NCBI RefSeq assembly: GCF_900106535.1
Contig: NZ_FNOH01000001.1
Coordinates: 868,001 to 932,000, forward strand
From: Myxococcus xanthus
GTDB taxonomy: Bacteria > Myxococcota > Myxococcia > Myxococcales > Myxococcaceae
Direction: 5' to 3'
Length of the DNA: 64,000 bases
The notes beneath the pieces were generated by a model. The model searched no databases. It had not been told where the DNA came from and saw nothing but the letters and a program-made list of their open reading frames with translations. This document shows positions 9,259 through 20,484 of the stretch, in pieces. Numbering within the stretch: the stretch's first letter is position 1; every line of letters begins with the position of its first letter. A program made the translations under genes and the position numbers.

Positions 9259-9374
9259 GGCGGACCCTCCCGGACTTCCTTCGCCTGTTCGCATTATCGG
9301 CGGCATGTGTGTGTTGTTGCGCGCGAGTCCTTCATGGGCGCAGGGTGTCGCTCGCTTCCCGGTACACTTGCGCA

Positions 9375-12164
9375 ATGGCCAACACCGATGACCGGGGCTC
9401 GGGTGCTGATGATTCGCCAGAGCTGTCCACGCAGGTCGTGTCAGCGGATGTGCAGGGGGCGGTGCCGCGCAGCGCGCCGCATGCGGCGGAGTCTCCCTCC
9501 GCGCGCGACGCGTCTGGGGATTGGCGTTCGCGGAGCCCGCTGGGCCAGCGGGTGGGGCGCTTCATTCCGTTGAAGCTGCTGGGGCAGGGCGGCATGGGCG
9601 CGGTGTTCGCGGCCTATGACCCGGACCTGGACCGCAAGGTGGCGCTCAAGTTGTTGAGCGTGGAGGCCCGCTCCGCGGACGAGGAGGGCGGGCGGGCCCG
9701 GCTGCTGCGCGAGGCGCAGGCCATGGCGCGTGTCTCCCATCCCAATGTCATTCCCATCTACGAGGTGGGCACCTGGGACACGCAGGTCTTCTTCACCATG
9801 GAGTGGGTGGCGGGTGGCACGCTGGCGGACTGGCGGCGCGAGAAGCTCCGTTCCTGGCGCGAGGTGCTGGAGAAGTACCTGCAAGCGGGACGCGGGTTGG
9901 AGGCCGCGCACGCGGCGGGGCTGGTGCACCGCGACTTCAAGCCCGCCAACGTGCTGGTGGGGCGTGACGGGCGCGTCTATGTCACCGACTTCGGCCTGGC
10001 GCGTCCCGTGGACAACCTGCCTCTGGACGAACAGCCCACGCTGGCGCGCGTGCGCGACGCCTCGGAGACGTCGCGCACGCTGCATGACCCGCTCACCGAA
10101 ACGGGCGTCGTCCTGGGCACGCCGCCGTTCATGTCCCCTGAACAGTTCCGCGGCGAGTCCCTGGACCCGCGCTCGGACCAGTTCAGCTTCTGCGCGGCGC
10201 TGTACCGGGCGCTCTACAACCAGCGTCCCTTCGACCCCGACGAGCTCTCTCGGGCCGCGAAGGCGCTGCGGTCCGCACCCGCGAAGGTGACGGCGCCGCT
10301 GGAGCGAGCCGGGCGGGAGCCCTCGCCCATCCACGAGCCGCCCAGCGACGCCCGCGTCCCCGCCTGGGTGCGGCGCGCGGTGATGCGGGGGTTGTCACTG
10401 GAGCCGGAGGCGCGCTTCGCCTCCATGGGGGCGCTGCTGGAGGCGCTGTCGCAAGAGCAGCAGCGCGCACGGGCCCGCAAGGCGGGAGGCATGGCCGCGG
10501 CCACGGTGGCGCTGGTGGGGGCGGTGGGAGGCGGGCTGTGGTTTCAGTCCAGCGTCTGCGCGGGCGCGGAGGGGCTGCTGGCGGACACCTGGGGGGCCGA
10601 GGCGAAGCAGCGACTGTCCTCGGCCTTCGCGGCCACGGGCAGCCCCCTGGCGGGGGACATGGCGGGCCGGGTGGGGCAGGTGTTGGATGCCTATGCCAGC
10701 AGTTGGGCGCAGCAGCACACCGACGCGTGCGAGGCCACGCGCCTGCGCGAGGTGCAGCCGGAGGCGCTGTTCACCCAGCGCGTGGTGTGTCTGGAGCGGC
10801 GGCACAAGGATTTGCGTGCGCTGGTGGGCGCCCTGTCCCAGGTGGACAAGGCGGGCGTGGAGAAGGCGCTGGACGCGGCGTATGCGCTGCCTTCACCCGA
10901 GGACTGCGCGGACGTGGAGTCCCTGGCGAGCCAGCAGCCCCGGCCCGCGGACCCGGCAATGCGCGCGGAGCTGGAGTCATTGGAAGGCGCGCTGTCGGAG
11001 GTGAAGGCGCTGGTGGACACCAGCCGCTATCCCCAGGCGCTGGCGGCGGCGAACGCGGTGGAGTCGCGGGTGTTGGCCGCGCGGTACGCGCCGCTGACGG
11101 CGGAGCTGCGCTTCCACCAGGGATGGCTCCAGGCCGTGCTGGGGGAGAAGGATAGGGGCGCGGGGCTGCTGGAGCAGGCCGTCTATGACGCCACGTCGGG
11201 CCGGGCGGACCGGCTGGAGGTCTCCATTCTCAACAAGTTGCTCTACGTGGAAGGGGAGCGCGAGCGCTTCGAGCACGCCTCTCAATGGGCACGTCTGGGC
11301 AAGGCGACCCTCCAGCGGTTGGGCGGGGACGCGGTGCTGCGGGGCGACCTGCTGGTGAACGAGGCCAACCTCGCGTTGATGCGCGGTCAGACGGACGACG
11401 CCCGGGCGTTGCTGGAGGAAGCCAACACCGTGCTGACGGACGCGCTGGTGCCGGGCCATCCGAAGCGCGCGCGGGTGACGTTCTCACTGGGGCGGGTGCT
11501 GCTGGAGGTGGGGGCCTTCCCGGAGGCCGTGCGGGTGATGGAGGATGCGCTGCGCCAGACGGAGGCGGCGGTGGGGCCTCGGCACCTGGACGTGGCTCGG
11601 CGCCACCAGGGCCTGTCCATGGCGCTGCGCGAGCAGCGAGAGTTCGCGCGGGCCTTGGCGCATGCCCAGGCCTCCGTGGCGCTGCACCGCGAGCTGCTGG
11701 GCGACAGTCACCTGAAGCTGGCGGAGGCGCTCGACGAGGAGGGCATGAGCCTGCTCGCGCTGAGCCGCCACGAAGAGGCGCTGAAAGTCTATGAGGCGGC
11801 GCTGGCGGTGAAGCACGCCCAACTGGGGCCCGACGACGAGGACCTCCAGTACTCCTACGACGGCGTGGGGCAGGCCCTGCTGGGACTGGGGCGCACGCGC
11901 GAGGCGCTGGCGCCGCTGCGCAAGGCGGTTGCCTTCACGGGCGCGCAGGAGGACTCGCTGGGGGAGTCGGGCTTCGCGCTCGCGCGGGCGCTGTGGAAGG
12001 AAGGGCAGGGTGTGGAGGCGCGGACCGAGGCGGCGAAGGCGCGTGAGCGCTTCACGGCCTCGGGCCGGGCGCTCCAGGCCGAGGCGGTGCGGGCGTGGTT
12101 GGACGAGCTGCCTCCGGAGACGAAGGCGAAGCCCGCTCGTCCCCAGCAGCGGAGGCGCCGCTAA
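9375..12164 (+). CDS. membrane Ser/Thr protein kinase with C-terminal TPR domain
   Basis: A 929-residue kinase. After a disordered ~55-residue lead comes a Pkn2-type domain with glycine loop LGQGGMGAVFAAY, ATP lysine VALKLL, catalytic loop VHRDFKPANV and magnesium motif TDFGLA, then GTPPFMSPEQF. A hydrophobic segment at about residues 376-394 anchors it in the inner membrane. The outer part is alpha-helical with recurring TPR-like units rich in Ala/Leu/Glu, one of the layouts common in myxobacterial kinases. It is probably a signalling kinase whose TPR tail senses or docks partners. The ATG at 9375 is chosen because upstream codons look random. Confidence 0.9.
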   Translation: MANTDDRGSGADDSPELSTQVVSADVQGAVPRSAPHAAESPSARDASGDWRSRSPLGQRVGRFIPLKLLGQGGMGAVFAAYDPDLDRKVALKLLSVEARSADEEGGRARLLREAQAMARVSHPNVIPIYEVGTWDTQVFFTMEWVAGGTLADWRREKLRSWREVLEKYLQAGRGLEAAHAAGLVHRDFKPANVLVGRDGRVYVTDFGLARPVDNLPLDEQPTLARVRDASETSRTLHDPLTETGVVLGTPPFMSPEQFRGESLDPRSDQFSFCAALYRALYNQRPFDPDELSRAAKALRSAPAKVTAPLERAGREPSPIHEPPSDARVPAWVRRAVMRGLSLEPEARFASMGALLEALSQEQQRARARKAGGMAAATVALVGAVGGGLWFQSSVCAGAEGLLADTWGAEAKQRLSSAFAATGSPLAGDMAGRVGQVLDAYASSWAQQHTDACEATRLREVQPEALFTQRVVCLERRHKDLRALVGALSQVDKAGVEKALDAAYALPSPEDCADVESLASQQPRPADPAMRAELESLEGALSEVKALVDTSRYPQALAAANAVESRVLAARYAPLTAELRFHQGWLQAVLGEKDRGAGLLEQAVYDATSGRADRLEVSILNKLLYVEGERERFEHASQWARLGKATLQRLGGDAVLRGDLLVNEANLALMRGQTDDARALLEEANTVLTDALVPGHPKRARVTFSLGRVLLEVGAFPEAVRVMEDALRQTEAAVGPRHLDVARRHQGLSMALREQREFARALAHAQASVALHRELLGDSHLKLAEALDEEGMSLLALSRHEEALKVYEAALAVKHAQLGPDDEDLQYSYDGVGQALLGLGRTREALAPLRKAVAFTGAQEDSLGESGFALARALWKEGQGVEARTEAAKARERFTASGRALQAEAVRAWLDELPPETKAKPARPQQRRRR

Positions 12165-12220
12165 GAACTCGTTTCATGACCGCACCGGCAGTTCATCCGG
12201 GACGTACAGCCGAGCAAACG

Positions 12221-12419
12221 GATGCCCATCTGGACGAACTGGGCATGAAGGGGCGCATCGACCGGAGCCACGCCGCGTTTGACTCGAACAGTGTCCGGGC
12301 GAAAAAGGGGGGCCGAAACGGGCAAGAACCCCAGGGACAGAGGGAAGAAGGTCAGCCCGCTGGCAGTGTTGCTCTCTGCGGCCAACGTGCACGACAAGAA
12401 GCGCGCGTTGCCGCTTGAG
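12221..12419 (+). pseudogene. decayed IS5-family transposase fragment
   Basis: The first frame (to about 12313) reads LDELGMKGRIDRSHAAF and then DSNSVRAKKGG. The next frame (from about 12309) reads AETGKNPRDRGKK, then SPLAVLLSAANVHDKK. Together these match the D-x-x-S-V-R-A-K-x-G-G-x-x-T-G-x-N-P-x-D-R-G-K region of IS5-type DDE transposases, split by a frameshift. About ten residues seem deleted between GKK and PLAV. Both ends are missing and no inverted repeats are evident. It fills most of the 361-base gap before the toxin gene and shows that an insertion sequence once sat at this locus. Confidence 0.75.
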
Positions 12420-12525
12420 GGCGAAAGCGCGGAACGCTCTGCGGAACCGGGGCAACTTCACCCCCACGGACTACCCATTCAGAGGAATAGACAACTCAGG
12501 TTGCATCGTGCTTTCGCAGCGCACA

Positions 12526-13170
12526 ATGCCAAGACTGAAATCCAACACTACTCGGGTGTGCTGCCACGCAACCCTGGTGGCACTCCTCTTCGCGGCGTGT
12601 GCTGAAACTCCACTCCCGCGCACGGCCAACGCTGTCCGGAAGTGGGTCGGGCCACCTGTCAACGTGCCTGGGGGCGGCCAGTTCCGAACCGTCATCTACT
12701 ACGGGCCGTGGCAGTGCAGCCGCCAGCTCATGGACTACTGCGCAAACAAGTGCTCAGGGAGCGGCCACGCTCTCCAGGGCTGCATGTGGCTCGCGGACGT
12801 GAAAATGGACTTCCAGGGCACCGTGATGAGGGCCGGAAGCCGCTTTGGAATGACCCACTGTTGCTGCAACTACGGCAAGCTTAGCCCTGACCAGACCGCA
12901 GCAGCCCGTAGCCGCTGGAGCAACGCCCGCCCAGGGTTCCGGGAAGCGTGGGCAAACCGCTTTGGCGCATGGCCCACGGAGCCCAACGGCCGACTCTACG
13001 AAGGGCATCACGTTCGGGACCTTTGGCACGGCGGCAACCCCACCGACTGGGACAACATCATCCCGTTCCCCAAGGACCTGCACACGGAACTCTTCGACCT
13101 CTATAACGAGTGCTACGCCAACGACCCTCCTTGGACCCAGGTGGGCGTGGATTACCCCTACGGAGAGTAG
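12526..13170 (+). CDS. lipoprotein with His-Me finger (HNH/GHH-like) nuclease toxin domain
   Basis: A 214-residue protein with a short type II signal peptide ending LLFAAC (Cys25). A cysteine-rich middle (at least eight Cys, one CCC run) leads to a C-terminal motif GHHVRDLWHGGNPTDWDN, then IIPFPKDLHTELFDLYN. This has the His-His, Asn and final His spacing of HNH/GHH nucleases found as polymorphic toxin tips. The SMI1/KNR4 immunity-type gene starts 4 bases downstream. Lipoprotein toxins with cognate immunity are the SitA/SitI design that myxobacteria transfer by outer-membrane exchange, so this is a SitA-like candidate. A GTG at 12508 is an alternative start. Local G+C is low (29 of 60 bases at 12481-12540). 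Confidence 0.72.
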   Translation: MPRLKSNTTRVCCHATLVALLFAACAETPLPRTANAVRKWVGPPVNVPGGGQFRTVIYYGPWQCSRQLMDYCANKCSGSGHALQGCMWLADVKMDFQGTVMRAGSRFGMTHCCCNYGKLSPDQTAAARSRWSNARPGFREAWANRFGAWPTEPNGRLYEGHHVRDLWHGGNPTDWDNIIPFPKDLHTELFDLYNECYANDPPWTQVGVDYPYGE

Positions 13171-13174
13171 CCCG

Positions 13175-13642
13175 ATGCAAATGCCTGCCTTGCTCGAAGA
13201 GGTGTCCCGCGTTCACCACGCGCGGCCCCCTGCTACGCCCGCTCAAATCGCGGCCTTCGAGCAAAGCGTTGGATGGCGCCTAGACCCAGACCTCCGCGCC
13301 TTCTACCTGCATTGCGATGGCGCAGACCTCTTTGGGACTGTTGACCCCGCCTTCTCCTTCTTTCCGCTCGCGGAGATTCGTCGCGCACGGGTGACCATGA
13401 GGAAGAAGGACACGGACAAGGCCGGTCCCTCGTCTTGGTATGCCCTCTGCGACGTGCGGGACAGCAACTACATCCTGCTCGATGTGAGCCACCAGTTGGA
13501 CGGCCGCTACCCCATTCGCGACGGCTACAACGAAGCGTTTCCGGATCCGGCCTACTGCCGCCAAATCGCGCGCTCTTTCTCGGAGTTTCTAGCGGGCGCG
13601 CTACGCTCCAATGGGCGTTGGTTTTGGCTGCCAGAGCAGTAG
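13175..13642 (+). CDS. SMI1/KNR4 family protein, probable immunity protein
   Basis: A 155-residue cytoplasmic protein with the SMI1/KNR4 pattern: an early RPPATPAQIAAFEQSVGWRL helix, LRAFYLHCDGADLF, a central FFPLAEIRRA, and a late IARSFSEFLAGAL helix. The SMI1/KNR4 superfamily is the most common immunity fold next to bacterial polymorphic toxins. It starts 4 bases after the stop of the nuclease lipoprotein, so it should neutralise that toxin. The gene is followed by a convergent gene 77 bases away. Confidence 0.85.
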   Translation: MQMPALLEEVSRVHHARPPATPAQIAAFEQSVGWRLDPDLRAFYLHCDGADLFGTVDPAFSFFPLAEIRRARVTMRKKDTDKAGPSSWYALCDVRDSNYILLDVSHQLDGRYPIRDGYNEAFPDPAYCRQIARSFSEFLAGALRSNGRWFWLPEQ

Positions 13643-13719
13643 GGCGCGCCGCCCATGGTGGCGCACCCCGTCACCAGTGACAGCCCCCACAGCGGGCCGG
13701 GCTCCACGGAGGGACTGGC

Positions 13720-14364
13720 TCAGTCCGCGGTGAAATACACGTTGTCGAGCAGGAGCGTGTCCGCGGCTGGGCCCGCGCCAGCGATGAAGACGAACGGCGC
13801 CTGCACTGCGTTGAGCTGCAACCCGCCCGCGACGAAGTCCGCCAGCGGAATGGCCAGGTGGTGCCACTGCCCATCATTCGTGTAACCGTACTGTGACGCG
13901 GGCAACTGGACGCTCTGGTCGTCATTCATGCCAATGGACACGTTGGCGAAGCCCGGGTCGGCCGAGTTGAGGCTCACGTGCAACGTCGTCCAGCCATCCA
14001 GGTTGCGCGGGGTGTTCCAGTGCACGCCGAAGCCCAGCCACGTCTTGCCCGCGTGCACCACCAGGTCGGACTGGCGGCCCTCGATGCGCGTGGTGGAGGG
14101 CTCCAGGGAGAGCGTGCCCTCGTAGAGGTAGATGTGCACGGTGGTGTTGTCCACCGGGATGTCCTGGGAGCGGCCCCCTTCGTAGAAACCCACGCCCAGG
14201 CGCCGCTGACCCTCCACATAGGGGTAGGGGCCCGGGAGCACCTCGTCGTTGGGTTCCCCGCCCGCGTCGGGCCGGTTGTAGCCCTGGTCCGTGTAGTCCG
14301 GCACGCCCGGGTCGGGACGGCAGCCCGCCAGGAGCATGAGCACCGCGAAGCCCGCGCGTCTCAT
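13720..14364 (-). CDS. lipoprotein with predicted beta-sandwich carbohydrate-binding-like domain
   Basis: A 214-residue protein with signal peptide MRRAGFAVLMLLAGC (lipobox LLAGC), an acidic linker, then a beta-rich domain with GYTNDGQWHHLAIPLADF and LLLDNVYFTAD. These are the style of galactose-binding/CBM jelly rolls that end in a conserved L-x-x-D-[ND]-[IV]-x-[FW] strand, as does the lipoprotein at 26975. It is the last gene of the beta-glucan operon. Its ATG overlaps the stop of the preceding lipoprotein gene (ATGA). It is probably an outer-membrane glycan-binding protein; this is inference from fold style and context. Confidence 0.75.
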   Translation of the reverse strand: MRRAGFAVLMLLAGCRPDPGVPDYTDQGYNRPDAGGEPNDEVLPGPYPYVEGQRRLGVGFYEGGRSQDIPVDNTTVHIYLYEGTLSLEPSTTRIEGRQSDLVVHAGKTWLGFGVHWNTPRNLDGWTTLHVSLNSADPGFANVSIGMNDDQSVQLPASQYGYTNDGQWHHLAIPLADFVAGGLQLNAVQAPFVFIAGAGPAADTLLLDNVYFTAD

Positions 14365-14915
14365 GGCCGCACCGCCCGGTCTCCGCCGCCAGCCGTGCTC
14401 ATCAACACCCAACCGCCCTGCACCGCGCCTTCCATCTCCACGATGCCCTTGTACGCGGGCGTCGCCAGGTCATAGGCGTAGGTGCCCGTGGCGTCGTACG
14501 TCACCGCGTCCGGGAAGGAATCGAGCATCGTTTGATACGCGCGGATGGCCTGGAGCCGCACTTGCGGCAGGTCCTCCTGACGCGCCTCACCGTTCTGGTA
14601 GATGGCGAGCAGGTTGTTACCCACGTAGAACTGGGCCTCGCCGCCCGGCTCGCGGGCCAGCAACGTGGCCCACGAATAGAACGCGGCCACGTTTCCGGCG
14701 CGGGATTCGATGTCCCACTTCGTCTCCGCGCCGGGCGTGCTGCTTCGGAACGGATTGTTCGGATCGTCCAGAACGGACTGGTCCGGGTAGATGCCGACGT
14801 CCGGGCTGTGGAACTGGAGCGTGAGTCCGTCCAGGGATTCGCCATACACGAAGCTGGCGGGGTCGTAGCAGCCGGTGACGACTCCGGCGCAGGCCAGCAG
14901 AAGCCACGTCTTCAT
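14361..14915 (-). CDS. lipoprotein of unknown function in the glucan operon
   Basis: A 184-residue protein with type II signal peptide MKTWLLLACAGVVTGC (lipobox VVTGC). The mature protein is mainly helical with many aromatic residues (FYSWATLLA, AQFYVGNNLLAIYQNG, IRAYQTMLDSFPD). I do not recognise the family. It starts ten bases after the stop of the GH2-barrel fusion gene and overlaps the next gene by four bases. Its place suggests an outer-membrane partner of that fusion protein. Confidence 0.72.
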   Translation of the reverse strand: MKTWLLLACAGVVTGCYDPASFVYGESLDGLTLQFHSPDVGIYPDQSVLDDPNNPFRSSTPGAETKWDIESRAGNVAAFYSWATLLAREPGGEAQFYVGNNLLAIYQNGEARQEDLPQVRLQAIRAYQTMLDSFPDAVTYDATGTYAYDLATPAYKGIVEMEGAVQGGWVLMSTAGGGDRAVRP

Positions 14916-14925
14916 ACGTCCTCCG

Positions 14926-17900
14926 TTAGAGAGACAGGATGGCATACGCGCCCACCTCGAATTCGCGGCCTTCGAGTCCCTGGTCGAGCGCCGTCTGACT
15001 GAGCCCTTCCGAGTACTGGTCCAGCATGCGCACCAATCCGCGCACGCCGAAGCGCGTCGTCACCGTCCCCATCACCGGGCGCTTGAGGCCGTAGGACAGG
15101 TCCCCACCGAGCTGGATGGGATAGGTGAGGTTGAAGACGCGGTGGTAGTCATACGGGCCCCAGTTGTTGAAGTGGAGCTGCGTGGTCAGCATCAGCGTGT
15201 CCCACAGCACGGAGGCATCCACGCCGAAGCGCCGCACCTGCCGGTCGTCCTCGCCGGAGGACTGGTTGCTGCCGGCGAAGGCGGCGCCGAAGATTTTCAG
15301 CCGCTGCACCGGGTTGGTCACCAATCGCAGCGTGGCCTCCCATTCGTCCCGAGCGGACGGCGCGTTGCCGAAGGCCACCATGCTGCCATCCGCGAGGATG
15401 GCGATGCCCGCGTCACGAGACGTCGGTTGCCGCCGGTACACCAGGTCCAGACCCGCGGCGAAGGGCGCGTCCTCGCGCATGTCGCGGTCCCACTGCCAGA
15501 ACCAGGTGCCGGGCGTGGGGTCGAAGGTGAGGAGCAGCTCGGCGCCCAGCGTCTCGCGGTTGTCCAGGACGGTGAAGGCATCCACCAGCACGTTGCGCGG
15601 ACGCACGCCGGCGAAGTACCGCCCCGACTCCGGGTCGAACGCGTCCTCGATGCGTGGGTTGGGCCCGATGAGGGGCTTCTGGTACAGCAGGTTGGGCGAC
15701 ACCTGGAACGCGCTGCCGACCTGCACCACCGCGCCGGCCTGTCCACCGAAGTGGTTGCCACGGCCGCTCTCGCGCAGGCTCCAGCCCGTCAGCAGGATGC
15801 CCTGCTCCGGACCGCCGTCCGCCACCAGGCCGCGGTAGGAGCCCTGGAGGAACGTTCGCACCGCGCCCAGGTCATACGTGAGGCGTGCCTTCGCACCCAG
15901 GGTGTCGAGCATCCGGATTTCGTCCCGCATCACCTCGTAGCCGCTGTCGAGGTAGCTGGGGCCGTCCGTGGGGCGAGACCAGATGAACTCCTCCCCCACG
16001 CGCTGCGGGGCCGCGAGGATGCCGCCCACCTCCAGTGCCATGGGCCCCTTCGTCCATCCCAGTGACAGCGTGGACCTGCGCGCCACGCGCTCGCGGATGA
16101 CGGAGGCGGTGAGCTGGGTGGAGCCCCGGGCGATGTCCTCCTGGTGCATCAGCGTCAGCGTCACCGGCCCCACGTTCCGGCGGTACTTGGCGACGATGGA
16201 CGGGTTGGCGCCCCAGTAGAGCTCCGGGCCCACCGCCACCTTGAGGCCCTCCAGGTTGTTCTTCCCGGTGAAGACGACGCCGAAGGGGGCGTTGCCCTTG
16301 TAGATGTCCAGGGCGGGGCCGTAGTTCGCCTCACGGTAGAGGCCGAAGAAGTCGCCTTCCTCGCCCCAGTGGTAGTGGGCGGTGCGGTAGAAGCCCTCCA
16401 ACTGGAAGTCCGCGCGGTCCAGCTTGAACTCGGCCTGGTACAGCGCGAGCCGGTCCAGGCCCAGCGGCTGCTGCCCCGCCGGGTTGCCCACGCCGGGCAC
16501 GGGGGCCTGGCCCACGCCGCCGTTGGCCGTGGCAGGCGCGGGGGGCGTGCCGCGGTTCTCATAGAAGATGTTGTTGAGGCGGTTCTGCGCCACGTTGCCC
16601 ACGACGTTGAATGAGGCGCGCCCGTACACGCCCGAGGTCGGCTGGAGCGCCAGGTCGAAGAAGACGGACTCCGTGTGGTCCGCGGCCACCTGGTTGGGCC
16701 GCACCGTGGCGATGCTCCCGCGCGAGAGTGAGCTGTCCATCATCAGGCGCAGGTTGGAGACGCGCACCGCGCTGAGGTCATCCGCCCGGGCCAGCGCGAT
16801 GGACGACTCGTAACCGCGCGACAGTTCCGTGGGGCGGATGGACGCGAAGTGCTCGCGGATGGTGTCGGGATTGGTGGTGGGGGCGTACGGGTCCATGCGG
16901 AAGGCCGCTTGGAGGACGTAGTACGCGGTGCGCGGTTGGATGCGCGCGATGCCGGCCTCGTCCTCGGGGCCCAGCGCGCAGATGCCGAACCACTCCTCAT
17001 TCATATTGTTCTGGCCGGGCACGAAGTCGGATTCGTAGCCGCCGTTGGGCCAGGACGCGGTGGTGTCGTGGATGGAGAGGTTGGCCTCCTGGTTGTACTT
17101 CCACCAGCCGTCCACCCACTGGAACACGAAGCCGCCCAGGGCGTTCTGCGCGCGGCCCTGTCCGTAGGCCTGGGAGTAGATCTCCTCCCACTGCTTGCGC
17201 AGATATTCGGCCTGCGCCACGTGGTCCTCGCGGCCGGCCTTGGCGTCGTAGGCGTCCGCGCCGAACTCGGTGAACATGACGGGCTTGTTCAGCTTGCGCA
17301 GCACTTCGTCGAACAAGTCACGGGCGGAGGGGCCGCGGTAGACGTTGGAGCCCAGGATGTCCAACTCGGGCATCAGCCGCGCGATGAGGTCGATGTACTG
17401 CAAGTCACCGTTGGCGATGGAGACGGGGTGCAGCGTGTCGCGCTGCTTGATGGTCCGCACCGCCTCGCCCATCAGCGAATAGAGGTGCTCCGCGCGGGCG
17501 GTGTCCTCCTGGCCAGGAAGTGCCTCGATTTCGAAGCTGGTCCAGTGCAGGCCGTAGTTGTTCTCGTTGCCCAGCATCCACATCAGCACGCCGGGCACGT
17601 CCCGGTACTTCTCTACCTTCTGCGCCAAATCATTGAGCAGCGCGCGGCGGTGGTTCGGGTTGGAGTAGTCCGTGTTCGGCACCATGACGCCATCCACGTT
17701 CGTGCCGTAGCGGCCCATGAGCGGGTTCACCACGGTGTAGATGCCGTAGTTCTTGTGGATGTACGTCACCCACTGCGGCGGGATGTCGTCGAATTGCCGG
17801 ATGGCGTTGACGCTCATGTCGCGCAGCAGCGTCATCTCGCGGTGCAGCACCGCGCGGATGAAGTCCTCCTTCTCCGTCCACAGCGAGTACCGGTAGTTCT

Positions 17901-18137
17901 CGCCAATGGGCGTGTAGCCCCAGTTCATGCCGAGGATGGGGAAGTCCCGGCCGTTGACCTGGAGCTTGAAGCCGCGCTCGTCCCGGTACACGCGGACGGC
18001 CTGCGCCGCCGCGTTGACGGTGACGGGGGACACCCGCACCACCGGCGCGTCCGACGAAGGCGGGGGCGTCTGGGGCCCGCTGGGCGGCGGCACCTGACCC
18101 AGCGTGAGCGCGAGGCTGGTGACGAGGACGATGGCGT

Positions 18138-18141
<4 letters not shown>
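14926..18141 (-). CDS. GH2-like TIM-barrel glycosidase fused to a predicted outer-membrane beta-barrel
   Basis: A 1071-residue secreted protein. The start is GTG at 18141, overlapping the GH1 stop (GTGA), with signal peptide MNAIVLVTSLALTLGQ. Residues ~45-440 are a glycoside-hydrolase family 2-type catalytic domain with proton donor Glu193 in MWMLGNENN and nucleophile Glu292 in VMFTEFGAD. Residues ~450-1071 have no enzyme motif. They show many short amphipathic strands with alternating aromatic/charged residues (YQAEFKLDRADFQLEGFY; LHFNNWGPYDYHRVFNLTY) and end FEVGAYAILSL, typical of an outer-membrane barrel. I infer a self-anchored surface or periplasm-facing enzyme acting on beta-glucan oligomers. 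The architecture is unknown to me. Confidence 0.8.
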
Positions 18142-19488
<1,347 letters not shown>

Positions 19489-19508
<20 letters not shown>

Positions 19509-20484
19509 TGTCGGAGGCTCCTTTCGAGGATTCGAGATGGCAGCGGACCGTGTGGGCCGCGCCGTGGACGTGAGCTGGGGGGAGGGTGTCGTGGCAGCGC
19601 GCGTCCGCATGGGGACAGCGGGGCGCGAAGGGGCAGCCGAACACCGGCATGGGGCCCGTGGCGGGCCGCACCGGCAGCGGGGTGTTGAGGAAGTCCGCGC
19701 CGTCCGGAACGGCGGACAGGAGCAGCCGGGTGTACGGGTGCCGGGGCGCGGCGAGCACGTCCGCCGTCCTGCCGGACTCCACGACGCTGCCCGCGTACAG
19801 CACCAGGACGCGGTCGGCCATGTGGCGCGCGCTGGCCAGGTCGTGGGTGATGAAGAGGATGCCGATGCCGCGCTCGCGCGTCAGGCCGCGCAGCAGTTGG
19901 AGCACGCCCCGGCGCGTGGACACATCCAGCATGGATGTGGGCTCGTCCGCGATGATGACGTCTGGCTCCACGGCCAGCGCGCGCGCCACCGCCACGCGTT
20001 GCCGCTGGCCGCCGGACAGCTCATGGGGGTAGCGCTGTGCCAGTTGCTCCGCGGGCGTCAGGCCCACGGACTCCAGCAGGGCGTGGACGCGGTCCTCGAG
20101 TCCGGCGCGTGTGGCCCGGCCATGGCGCAGCAGCGGGCGCTCCAGGTGATGGGCCACGGTGTGGACGGGGTTGAGTGAGGCGAAGGGATCTTGGAAGACC
20201 ATCTGCACGCGGCCCCGGTACGCGAGCGATGCGCCGCCGCGCTCCAGGGTGAGCACGTCCTCGCCGCCCAGCCGCAGGCTGCCGGCATCCGGCGTGTCCA
20301 GCCGCGCCAGCACCCGGGCCAGGGTGGACTTTCCGCTGCCGGACTCGCCCACCAGCGCGACGATTTCGCCGCGCTCCAGGGTGAAGGACACGCGGTTGAG
20401 CAAGGTGCGGCGCGAACGGGAGAGGAAGCCGCCCACGGGCACCGTGCGCAGCAGCTCCGTGGCCTCCAGCAGCGGGGCGCTCAT
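19489..20484 (-). CDS. oligopeptide/oligosaccharide ABC transporter ATP-binding protein (OppF/DppF type)
   Basis: A 331-residue ATPase with Walker A GESGSGKST, signature LSGGQRQRV, Walker B VIIADEPTSMLD, and the C-terminal domain of the Opp/Dpp group (GCPFAPRCPHADARC, with cysteines that in relatives bind an iron-sulfur cluster). It energises import through the adjacent permeases. Its ATG overlaps the stop of the permease-ATPase fusion gene by four bases. With GH16, GH1 and ROK neighbours, the likely cargo is a beta-glucan oligosaccharide rather than a peptide, as for Opp-like cellobiose/laminaribiose systems in other bacteria. Confidence 0.9.
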
